From Diplolepis rosae (taxonomy: Eukaryota; Arthropoda; Insecta; Hymenoptera; Diplolepididae), in NCBI GenBank assembly GCA_030998225.1, contig JAPYXD010000704.1, forward strand, positions 682,001-746,000: 64,000 bases of DNA, read 5' to 3'. Positions 31,601 through 42,726 of this stretch are shown in pieces. Each line of letters opens with the position of its first letter. Position 1 is the first letter of the stretch. Both the position numbers and the translations under genes were made by a program. The notes under the pieces are model-generated. The model was not told the DNA's origin, did not search any database, and worked only from the letters and a program-made list of their open reading frames with translations.

Positions 31601-33398
31601 TTGAGATTTTTTCTATCAACTTATCACAATATTCGTTTATGCACTGAGAAAAATATTTCTTTGATTCAAACAAATTATATTTTATTATACGGCCTGGAAC
31701 ATTTCAAATATATTTAAAATAGTACATGAAGTTGGAGCGTTTCATCGAATTTTCCTTCAATAAAAAAAAAGATATATAACTCACGATTACCTTTTTTTTT
31801 ATTCACATCAGTCTCCTGGATTTCTTGTAAGCAGAAAATGAGACAAAAAATAAAAATTTTCGTTTCTCTCTTAGGCATTTAAATAATCATTCGAAGTGGT
31901 TCGGAAAGGAGGATTTCCACCTGAAAATAAAGTTAGTTTTGAGGAAACAGCATTTCCATAATCATAGCTTCAAAATTCCCACAATCCCATAACTTAAAGA
32001 CGATAAAAAGGCAAAATATATCACGGAAAACCTGCACAGAAATATCAGTTATAATCAGCGATATTTATATAATCGTTCTGATCGTTTATCATCATTTATT
32101 CCTGTTGCGTCGTATCCTTGATCACGAGCAATTTCACGAAAGCTTCTCTTGTTTTCAGATTGGGTATTTAACAATAATTTACGATGTCCCTTGAAAACCA
32201 AGGCTTCAAAGTATATTTGTGGGTAAATTGGGCGAGGTAAGGTTTAGAAAAATCTTGCGATGCCTCTCGAGTACAAAGCTGTCCTTTTTCTTAAGTGGTT
32301 AAGAGATTCTAAGGAATAATAAGAATTGCGGTGTCCCAAAAAAGCTTCAAGGCAATCTTATTTTTTTAAGGAAAGGATGTTTTACCCCAGTTCCGTTGTT
32401 ACGAATTACTCGCTTTCAAAGTAACTGAAGTGAAGGAATCTGAAGAGTAGAGAAACCCTTAAACGCGTCACAAAACAACCACTAGACATTACTAAATTAT
32501 TATTAAATAATTAATATTTTGGCCCATCACACAGTTTGTATAGTGCGCGCTTCGCTGCACGTTAAAAAGAGCTTTCCCTCACATTTTTGTCTTTCCTAGT
32601 TCCCGAGAAAAATTCCCTTTTGCATTTCCATGCATTCAGGTATAAGGGGATAAGAGAAAACACGAATATTAACAAAGGAAAACAAATCCACCTGTCGTTG
32701 CCCCGTCAGAATTCAAGATATAGACATAAGTATTGTCCCTAATTTAAATGCCCTCGCTCATTGCGCAATTTCATGCCAGCACTTTGCTTAAGGCAATTAA
32801 TTAAGATCAATAAATTTATTTCATGAATATTCTTATCAAACCAATTCTTTCATGCGATATATGCACCTACTGGATTGCCTATTAATATCTTTTTCAGTTG
32901 CAGAGAAAAAATGAATGTTTAAATTTTTGATTAAAATAATGATTGATTAATGAATGATTAAACTAAAACCATATAAAATAAAATAAAATAAAATAAAAAC
33001 AAAATAATTAGGACAATTCTAGTTTGTACAGAGCTGTGGATTTCGCGTGTGAGCTCACACTGATTACGCGCGACTTTTCTTTCCAAAAAAACGCCGAAAC
33101 TCAATATTATTTGCCCAAAAGAAAAAATTGCCAAATAAAAACTATAAAAAAACCATTAACTAAATCCTATTATATGTATCTTTAATTATTATTGGGTATT
33201 TCTAATTATTCGTAGACTTTTGAAGCATTCTAATTCAATGCAATGCCATCTCAACGCCCCCCAAACGAAGTTATATTTTTCCTGTAGAAGATTAATTCGT
33301 TTTAACCTCAAAGATGAAATTTGCACAAATTTGAGAAATGACCTCTTTATTATTTTCTTTTTTCTTTTTGTGAGAACATCAAGCAAAAAGAAATCAGT
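31601..33398. other. Unassigned AT-rich DNA
   Basis: No coding region recognised. There is a short (AAAAT)n tract at about 32,967-32,998. Confidence 0.5.
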
Positions 33399-33865
33399 TT
33401 ATTTATCATTTGTTTTATTCCGGTTCCAAGTGCAGATAAATGCTGGTATTTCCTGGGTCGTAAGTCCCCTTTCCCGAAACACCAACCAGGTCTGCAGTGA
33501 CCAGCCGTCTCTCCGGGATATTCCGTTCCCCATAAAGGTTTCTCCGTTAATTATTGTAGGCTGAAAGTGCACGCAGGCGGTATCAATCAAATCAACAAAA
33601 GACTCGCAGGTTTCCCGGTTCACAGATAGAAGATGTTTCCGATGTCTGCGTCTAGGTACATTCCCTCATCCACGTCAAACACCACCAATTCCGGACTCGT
33701 CTCATGGATAAATATGTATCCCCTACCGGTTTCGTCATCAGAGTCCACGTATGCGATTGGAGTCATCGTGCGAGCATCTTCTTCTCTTATCCTCAGCCAT
33801 GAAGGTTTCTCTTTATATATCTTGTCAAGTTCTGTTCTTAATTTGACATATTCCTGCTCGCGATC
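33399..33865 (-). pseudogene. Coding-like segment, possibly tudor-like, frameshifted
   Basis: On the minus strand a frame open from 33,865 to the stop at 33,620 reads EYVKLRTELDKIYKEKPSW, then TPIAYVDSDDETGRGY, and FDVDEGMYLDADIGNIFYL. A one-base shift continues as NRETCESFVDLIDTACVHF and ends at 33,399. Codon texture and the continuity across the shift suggest a real former exon. VDEG followed by hydrophobic beta-like strands is faintly reminiscent of the F(V/I)D-x-G strand of tudor domains, but I do not recognise the family with confidence. A stop (33,866-33,868) lies just upstream. Confidence 0.35.
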
Positions 33866-34405
33866 TCAACTTCGGGCTATAAAATCTGAAGGGCTGAAAC
33901 GCTGCATCAAAACTCTTTCGAGCATTGCTCAACAAATAAGTTCATATCTCGGAAACTAATCAAATTTTTAAAATGTTTTTGGGCTCAATTTATAGCTGAG
34001 GCTTTAGGCGTTATTTTAGCAAAGTTTCAAATGTTTCCTATCACTTCCCTAAAGTATGCAGGCAGCTGAAGTTTAAAAGTGAAAAGTTGTCAAAATCGGA
34101 AATTACGTCGGCCTTTCTCACACGCTATCTCATACTTCAAAAAGAGCTTATTCGACGCGAAATTTTATAATATTCCAAAAGCCTTTTTGGAAATATTTCT
34201 AACTTAATTTTTCACGGAGATAGCTGCATTCAAAGACGAGCATGTTTTTACTACAATTTTTGTAGGTGGTCCCACAGTTTTGACCTGTAGTGTATATATT
34301 GGTATATATATATATTTCTTGGTCCCAAACGCTTATTTACATAATTCGAATGACTGTCATTCTGGCCCGGCATTATTTCATTCGGAATCTTCTTTACCTT
34401 GAGAG

Positions 34406-34888
34406 TTATCCTGCCTTCTTATATATTTTTAAATCCTGGCTATGCAACATCCCTCTTTCTTCTTCTGATTCAGGGTTCCATAGTATGAAAGTTCCAGGTC
34501 TGATTTGTTTTTTAATCCAGTGTTCACAGGCTACGTAAGATTTTTGCTCCCACCACGTTTCCTTGTGTAAGCAACGCATATAAACGCGTCGTGTCGATGT
34601 ATCCCCGCTCCATCGCTTGTTTGCACGCTCGCAAATCGAGAATTGGATGATTGCCACTGCTTCTTCGTTTTCTCTCGGCTTCGCTTCGGCTCTTGGGTTC
34701 GGCACTGTTAGTTCGTCGAAAGTCGAGAATTGCCGAGGGTGCACGATTGTAACGAGTATATTTTCAGATTTCATGATGTCGGTTATTGAGTGGAAATTGA
34801 GAATTGTGTTTCTTTCAACTCTCTCGACATCGTGCAATAGAGGCGCGAAAGATACGACAATTTTAAATATATGAAATATGTTGTTCAA
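34406..34888 (-). CDS. Hypothetical protein segment, unrecognised
   Basis: A 160-codon frame contains TVPNPRAEAKPRENEEA, then RVYMRCLHKETWWEQKSYV and ACEHWIKKQIRPGTFILW. Its composition is unlike chance AT-rich frames around it, with Trp, Cys and charged residues. It lies 540 bp upstream, on the same strand, of the coding-like segment at 33,399-33,865, so the two may be exons of one decayed gene. A diverged copy of part of it (34,640-34,760) occurs at 36,619-36,745, which suggests a repetitive origin. No signal peptide or domain is recognised. Confidence 0.3.
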   Translation of the reverse strand: MNNIFHIFKIVVSFAPLLHDVERVERNTILNFHSITDIMKSENILVTIVHPRQFSTFDELTVPNPRAEAKPRENEEAVAIIQFSICERANKRWSGDTSTRRVYMRCLHKETWWEQKSYVACEHWIKKQIRPGTFILWNPESEEERGMLHSQDLKIYKKAG

Positions 34889-36618
34889 GATATAATATTT
34901 CTTTTCTTGATATTCTTAGAAAATATTCCTAAAATAAATATCTGAAAAATCCTTTCAAATTATTTAAGGGTTTTAACACGTTAAATGTGAAAAATTTGAA
35001 TCAATATATACATTTGAAACATTTTTAGCTTTCCAAAAATCAAAGCTTGAATTAGTAATTACGAATTTCCATACTTCTTAACAAATTCGTACATTTAAAC
35101 AATTTTCATTCGGCAAGCTATTTTCCATTGAGATACAATTAGTAAATTAGCAAAGTGACAGTTGTGGGGGGAGAAGGCAAGTAGACTCACTGAGTCACTT
35201 TGCTGCGTTCAGGCGTTTGAAGGCATGTTTGGGTCTTTTTTTAATAAATTTTACAACATTTTAGCAAAAAACCAAGATTGACGTTCTGTTGTTACATTTG
35301 AAGAGCATAAAGTCTGCTACTTTTGCACCAAACGTCAACCTAAAAAGTTAAAAATTAACTGAGATATTAATTTGTTTAACAAAAGCTAAATTTCCCGGTT
35401 TTTCCAAATTTTTTCCGCTTCTAATTATCCAATTAGATCAAGCAATAGCTCATTTTGTTTGCAATTCAATTGTCTACAACTTTGCAATTGATGTCATTAA
35501 GATTGGATGATTACCTTTAATGTTATAAACAAAAAACTAAAAAAGTGCGATTTTTTGGTCTTAAATGTTAATAAAAAATTTATAAATCATATTTCGTTGT
35601 CCAAAACATGACACAATTACTCCATGACCAACCTTTCTTCTGATGGCGCAGTCCGTTTTCTGAAATAAATAATGTCATAAATCATTCATAACAAATTACC
35701 TGTTGCTTGGACTAATCGAAAAATCTCCCAATGAAATTCAAAGTCAAGAAATATTTCTCAGATCGAAAAACAATATATTTTGCACCAGATTTGCATTTAA
35801 ATTTAATCTTAATTTAATGTGGTCTAAGTACAAATTTTTAATTAAAAAAATTAATTGCCGTACTTTAAGGAGGTTGCATAGGGCAGGTACGGCTCAGTAA
35901 AAAGGGGCATTACGCAGGGGCATGATATTTGTGGTATGCGGTAATTTGTAAGTTATGAATTCTTTTATGCGTTAGCAATGAATAGATAACTATGTTTTCA
36001 CGATCCAACTATATTATTTTCTTGGATTTCTGAAAAAATATATTCCAATGTGTGCTCGGGGCACCGGAGAGAACTTGATACCAATGCCTCATACCACAAT
36101 AATAGATGTAAAGTAACGTAATTGAAAAAATGTCATAAAGAACTAAACTGAATAAAGCATAACCATACGTTACTTTAGGAAGGTTCAAAATGTGCTATTT
36201 ATGCGTGCGAGCAAAAAATCATATAAAACGATTACAAACATGGCGTGCGTAGCAGCTGCTCGAGTATCTTTTTTTTATTAAGGATACTACAGCATTTATA
36301 ATAGCTACTGAATCTTGTTGAAAAAAATACCATAGATTTACAAAATATATGTTTATATGTGCTCAAAGTTTCATGGAAAGATGATCGTTGCTTCTCTACT
36401 AAAAAAATTCAAAATGATTCAAAAAGCATGACTTATTACATGCTCTCATAAGAACACATGTAAAAATTAAACACTATTTTCTCCGTTATTAACTACCTAG
36501 GCTACTTGAAATTTCAATGAGTGTTTCTAAACGCAATAATGAAGCATTAGTCCAAGTTTAAGCAAAATCTGTTCGTTAAGATTTTGGTAGGGAACCTCCT
36601 TAAGTTATTCATAATTAT
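34889..36618. other. Unassigned DNA
   Basis: No gene, terminus or clear repeat on either strand. Confidence 0.45.
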
Positions 36619-36745
36619 ATGGAATATGATTGCCATTGTTACTTCGTATCCTGTCGGCTTCACTTCAGCTCTTCGATTCGGCATTATTGGTTTGTCGAAA
36701 GTCGAGGATTACCGAGAATGAACGAAAGCAACTTGTATTTTTTCG
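36619..36745. repeat. Diverged duplicate of 34,640-34,760
   Basis: Shared strings in the same orientation include GATTGCCA, TGTCGGCTTC/TCTCGGCTTC, TCGGCTCTT-like words, TTCGGCA and TCGTCGAAAGTCGAG / TTGTCGAAAGTCGAG. Confidence 0.65.
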
Positions 36746-36942
36746 CCGGCTTGGCTAATTTCAAGATTTCAAGATTTGGAGGTTGGGGTCGTCTTCTGTC
36801 ACTTTTGTTTACAAAATTTGACAACCCCAAAAAAGACTTGAAAACATTGACATTTGAGGTCTTATTATAATCGCATAATTTTCTAGCAGACGTGCTTAAA
36901 GTTACGAGTCAAGTGGGCTTACAAACAAATTGGAGAAAATAA

Positions 36943-37236
36943 CCATTTTTATTTACCAAAATAGAATATTTATGGCATATTGTTGAAAACGGCACCGTAA
37001 GGTTATCGGTGTATGAAACTAAAGCCGTAATGAAATTCCCGACGCCAAAAAACATCAAGAACGTGCAGAGTTTTACTTTTGGTTTTAACGAACAGTATGC
37101 GTTCAATGAGTTACAGAAGGCGCTGATAAATCCCCCTGTGCTAAAACTCCATAAAACGCGTGCAGAGACATAGCTGCACACCCACGCATCGAAATATGGA
37201 TACGGTGCAATTTTATTGCAGAAAGATAGTGTAGAA
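36943..37236 (+). pseudogene. Ty3/gypsy pol fragment (RT to RNase H)
   Basis: The frame reads YLWHIVENGTVRLS, ETKAVMKFPTPKNIKNVQSF, then, after an internal deletion, FNELQKALINPPVL, a stop, and HASKYGYGAILLQKD. These are the RT thumb/connection and the start of the RNase H domain of a gypsy-type polymerase; the first RNase H Asp is His here (LHTHASKYG). It ends exactly where the satellite array starts. It is an inactive remnant of an LTR retroelement. Confidence 0.85.
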
Positions 37237-37255
37237 GTACTCAAAAAGAAAGCAA

Positions 37256-37296
37256 GGCAAACGTTTCGGCCACATATGGGGGCCCTCTTCAGTGCC
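37256..37296 (-). ncRNA. Hammerhead-like motif, intact landmarks
   Basis: Reads, on the minus strand, GGCA, CTGAAGA, a GGCC/GGCC hairpin, GAAA, the ACGT palindrome and TGCC, that is stem I, box 1, stem II, box 2, minimal stem III and stem I return. Confidence 0.6.
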
Positions 37297-39462
37297 AAGA
37301 AATCAAAGATTAATTCAAAAATTTTTGTAAAACGTAGATAATTAAAATAAGAATTATCATAAAATTGAAAAACTTATCTCATAGCTTGCAATTCAAAATG
37401 AAGTAGTCCAGTATGCAGGATCACGAATTGAAAAAATGTTTAGAGTTCAATGTGAATAAAAAACCGGATAACCAATAAACCGGAAAACATAAAAAAAAAT
37501 TTCACACAAACCGACCACAATTTGAAAAAAAAAATTTTATTCTTATTAAAGAACGATTCCGAATTGGTAATCGGGGGCAGAACGCGAACAAGGTTTACAT
37601 TTTTAAAAACTATGCGTGAAGACTTTGTTACCGCCGGAGTCTCTTACAGGATGATCTGAACTGTTTTCAAAACCGACTTGAGACATATGGCTTTGCTGAC
37701 CGAAAATTTTTTTATATAAGCAATCCTGAGAGGTTATTTTCGTCCTTGAAGAAGACTATTGTCCTATACGTAGTTAAGAAATTCGAGACGTTTATGTTGA
37801 TTTTCACAAGTGGACGAAGGCGTGTATTTTTCAAGAAACGATTTTTTTTTCTTATATTTCAGCTTCACGGACAATTCATTTAATATTGAATTTGCAAGAA
37901 AGGCATTACAGAAAACTAATTTATTATAATATCTATGCATGTAGTTTTACTCAATATTATTTGAGTATGGTAAGAAATGAATAATAGAAATGAAGGTTTT
38001 TTATTACTGCATTCAGATTTATTCTGAGATGTTTGGAAAAATAAAACATTTATCTTTAAAAAATTAACAAAAATGCAATTTTAGTATTCGCGATATTCAG
38101 TATCACATTTTAAAAAGTATTATTGAATTTAATTTGTTCTGAAAATGGTCAGAACTATGATATATTCAACCTTTATACTAAATGTGCCATTTAAAAATTT
38201 TGAAGTGACATGTTTGATAACATGTCTGCTATTATATTGACCCAAAATTCATAGAATTTTTTTCATTTCTCATTATTTTGGCATAGGGTCAGATTATTTT
38301 TATTTTCTTCGATTGAAATTGTCACTATTTGATATAAAAATACTCAAAAAGAAAGCAAGGCAAACGTTTCTGCCACATATGGGGGCCCTCTTCAGTGCCA
38401 AGGAATCAAAGATTAATTCAAAAATTTTTGTAAAACGTAGATAATTAAAATAAGAATTATCATAAAATTGAAAAACTTATCTCATAGCTTGCAATTCAAA
38501 ATGAAGTAGTCCAGTATGCAGCATCACGAATTGAAAAAATGTTTAGAGTTCACTGTGAATAAAAAACCGGATAACCAATAAACCGGAAAACATAAAAAAA
38601 AAATTTCACACAAACCGACCACAATTTGAAAAAAAAAATTTTATTCTTATTAAAGAACGATTCCGAATTGGTAATCGGGGGCAGAACGCGAACAAGGTTT
38701 ACATTTTTAAAAACTATGCGTGAAGACTTTGTTACCGCCGGAGTCTCTTACAGGATGATCTGAACTGTTTTCAAAACCGACTTGAGACATATGGCTTTGC
38801 TGACCGAAAATTTTTTTATATAAGCAATCCTGAGAGGTTATTTTCGTCCTTGAAGAAGACTATTGTCCTATACGTAGTTAAGAAATTCGAGACGTTTATG
38901 TTGATTTTCACAAGTGGACGAAGGCGTGTATTTTTCAAGAAACGATTTTTTTTTCTTATATTTCAGCTTCACGGACAATTCATTTAATATTGAATTTGCA
39001 AGAAAGGCATTACAGAAAACTAATTTATTATAATATCTATGCATGTAGTTTTACTCAATATTATTTGAGTATGTTAAGAAAGAAATAAAAAAATTGAAGT
39101 TTTATTATTACTGCATTCAGATTTATTCTGAGATGTTTGGAAAAATAAAACATTTATCTTTAAAAAATTAACAAAAATGCAATTTTAGTATTCGCGATAT
39201 TCAGTATCACATTTTAAAAAGTATTATTGAATTTAATTTGTTCTGAAAATGGTCAGAACTATGATATATTCAACCTTTATACTAAATGTGCCATTTAAAA
39301 ATTTTGAAGTGACATGTTTGATAACATGTCTGCTATTATATTGACCCAAAATTCATAGAATTTTTTTCATTTCTCATTATTTTGGCATAGGGTCAGATTA
39401 TTTTTATTTTCTTCGATTGAAATTGTCACTATTTGATATAAAAATACTCAAAAAGAAAGCAA

Positions 39463-39503
39463 GGCAAACGTTTCGGCCACATATGGGGGCCCTCTTCAGT
39501 GCC
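39463..39503 (-). ncRNA. Hammerhead-like motif, intact landmarks
   Basis: All landmark elements as at 37,256-37,296, in the third reverse-oriented monomer. Confidence 0.6.
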
Positions 39504-40197
39504 AAGAAATCAAAGATTAATTCAAAAATTTTTGTAAAACGTAGATAATTAAAATAAGAATTATCATAAAATTGAAAAACTTATCTCATAGCTTGCAATT
39601 CAAAATGAAGTAGTCCAGTATGCAGCATCACGAATTTAAAAAATGTTTATAGTTCACTGTGAATAAAAAACTTGATAACCAATAAACCGGAAAACATAAA
39701 AAAAATTTTCACACAAACCGACCACAATTTGAAAAAAAAATTTTTTTTTTTATTAAAGAACGATTCCGAATTGGTAATCGGGGGCAGAACGCGAACAAGG
39801 TTTACATTTTTAAAAACTATGCGTGAAGACTTTGTTACCGCCGGAGTCTCTTATAGAATGATCTGAACTGTTTTCAAAACCGACTTGAGACATATGGCTT
39901 TGCTGACCGAAAATTTTTTTATATAAGCAATCCTGAGAGGTTATTTTCCTCCTTGAAGAAGAGTATTGTCCTGTACCTAGATAAGGAATTCGAGACGTTT
40001 ATGTTGATTTTCACGAGTGGACGAAGGCATGTATTTTTCAAGAAACGATTTTTTTTTTATATTTCAGCTTCACGGACAATTCATTTAATATTGAATTTGC
40101 AAGAAAGGCATTACAGAAAACTAATTTATTATAATATCTATGCATGTAGTTTTACTCAATATTATTTGAGTATGTTAAGAAAGAAATAAAAAAATTG

Positions 40198-40215
40198 AAG
40201 GTTCCAATTCCAATT
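40198..40215. other. Head-to-head inversion junction in the satellite
   Basis: Reverse-oriented sequence ends at AAAAAAATTGAAGGTT and forward-oriented sequence begins at CCAATTCGGAATCG, with a partial duplication (TTCCAATTCCAATTCGG) at the seam. The two sides are cut at different points of the monomer, so it is not a simple palindrome. Confidence 0.85.
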
Positions 40216-42685
40216 CGGAATCGTTCTTTAATAAAAAAAAAAAATTTTTTTTTCAAATTGTGGTCGGTTTGTGTGAAATTTTTTTTTATGTTTTCCGGTT
40301 TATTGGTTATCAAGTTTTTTATTCACAGTGAAATCTAAACATTTTTTAAATTCGTGATGCTGCATACTGGACTACTTCATTTTGCATTGCAAGCTATGAG
40401 ATAAGTTTTCAATTTTATGATAATTCTTATTTTAATTATCTACGTTTTACAAAAATTTTTGAATTAATCTTTGATTTCTTGGCACTGAAGAGGGCCCCCA
40501 TATGTGGCCGAAACATTTGCCTTGCTTTCTTTTTGCGTATTTTTATATCAAATAGTGACAATTTCAATCGAAGAAAATAAAAATAATCTGACCCTATGCC
40601 AAAATAATGAGAAATGAAAAAAATTCTATGAATTTTGGGTCAATATAATAGCAGACATGTTATCAAACATGTCACTTCAAAATTTTTAAATGGCACATTT
40701 AGTATAAAGGTTGAATATATCATAGTTCTGACCATTTTCAGAACAAATTAAATTCAATAATACTTTTTAAAATGTGATACTGAATATCGCGAATACTAAA
40801 ATTGCATTTTTGTTAATTTTTTAAAGATAAATGTTTTATTTTTCCAAACATCTCAGAATAAATCTGAATGCAGTAATAAAAAACCTTCAATTTTTTTATT
40901 TATTTCTTAACATACTCAAATAATATTGAGTAAAACTACATGTATAGATATTATAATAAATTAGTTTTCTGTGATGCCTTGCTTGCAAATTCAATATTAA
41001 ATGAATTGTCCGTGAAGCTGAAATATAAAAAAAAAAATCGTTTCTTGAAAAATACACGCCTTCGTCCACTTGTGAAAATCAACGTAAACGTCTCGAATTT
41101 CTTAACTAGGTATAGGACAATAGTCTTCTTCAAGGAGGAAAATAACCTCTCAGGATTGCTTATATAAAAAAATTTTCGTTCAGCAAAGCCATATGTCTCA
41201 AGACGGTTTTGAAAACAGTTCAGATCATTCTATAAGAGACTCCGGCGGTAAAAAGTCTTCACCCATAGTTTTTAAAAATGTAAACCTTGTTCGCGTTCTG
41301 CCCCCGATTACCAATTCGGAATCGTTCTTTAATAGAAAAAAAAAAATTTTTTTTTTCAAATTGTGGTCGGTTCGTGTGAAAATTTTTTTTATGTTTTCCG
41401 TTTTATTGGTTATCCGGTTTTTTATTCACAGTGAACTCTTAACATTTTTTCAATTCGTGATGCTGCATACTGGACTACTTCATTTTGAATTGCAAGCTAT
41501 GAGATAAGTTTTTCAATTTTATGATAATTCTTATTTTAATTATCTACGTTTTACAAAAATTGTTGAATTAATCTTTGATTTCTTGGCACTGAAGAGGGCC
41601 CCCATAGGTGGACGAAACGTTTACCTTGCTTTCTTTTTGAGTCTTTTTATATCAAATAGTGACAATTTCAATCGAAGAAAATAAAGATAGTCTGATCCTA
41701 TGCCAAAATAATGAGAAATGAAAAAAATTCTATGAATTTTGGGTCAATATAATAGCAGACATGTTATCAAACATGTCACTTCAAAATTTTTAAATGGCAC
41801 ATTTAGTATAAAGGTTGAATATATCATAGTTCTGACCATTTTCAGAACAAATTAAATTCAATAATACTTTTTAAAATGTGATACTGAATATCGCGAATAC
41901 TAAAATTGCATTTTTGTTAATTTTTTAAAGATAAATGTTTTATTTTTCCAAACATCTCAGAATAAATCTGAATGCAGTAATAAAAAACCTTCAATTTTTT
42001 TATTTATTTCTTAACATACTCAAATAATATTGAGTAAAACTACACGTATAGATATTATAATAAATTAGTTTTCTGTGATGCCTTGCTTGCAAATTCAATA
42101 TTAAATGAATTGTCCGTGAAGCTGAAATATAAAAAAAAAATCGTTTCTTGAAAAATACACGCCTTCATCCACTTGTGAAAATCAACGTAAACGTCTCGAA
42201 TTTCTTAACTAGGTATAGAACAATACTCTTCAAGGAGGAAAATAACCTCTCAGGTTTGCTTATATAAAAAAATTTTCGTTCAGCAAAGCCATATGTCTCA
42301 AGACGGTTTTGAAAACAGTTCAGATCATTCTATAAGAGACTCCGGCGGTAACAAAGTCTTCACGCATAGTTTTTAAAAATGTAAACCTTCTTCGCGTTCT
42401 GCCCCCGATTACCAATTCGGAATCGTTCTTTAATAGAAAAAAAAAAATTTTTTTTTTCAAATTGTGGTCGGTTCGTGTGAAAATTTTTTTTATGTTTTCC
42501 GTTTTATTGGTTATCCGGTTTTTTATTCACAGTGAACTCTTAACATTTTTTCAATTCGTGATGCTGCATACTGGACTACTTCATTTTGAATTGCAAGCTA
42601 TGAGATAAGTTTTTCAATTTTATGATAATTCTTATTTTAATTATCTACGTTTTACAAAAATTTTTGAATTAATCTTTGATTTCTT

Positions 42686-42726
42686 GGCACTGAAGAGGGC
42701 CCCCATATTTGGCCGAAACGTTTGCC
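42686..42726 (+). ncRNA. Hammerhead-like motif, stem II loop variant
   Basis: Core and all stems are intact; the loop of stem II reads CCCATATTT, with one G to T change. Confidence 0.6.

Larger units (their letters stand above)
37238..40205 (-). repeat. 1.1-kb satellite array, reverse-oriented block (3 monomers)
   Basis: Monomers start at about 37,238, 38,341 and 39,444; the third is cut short at the inversion junction. The sequence is the reverse complement of the larger block that follows. The left edge abuts the gypsy fragment. Each monomer carries the hammerhead-like block (37,256, 38,359 and 39,463) and an AT-rich remainder with long A/T runs. Confidence 0.95.
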
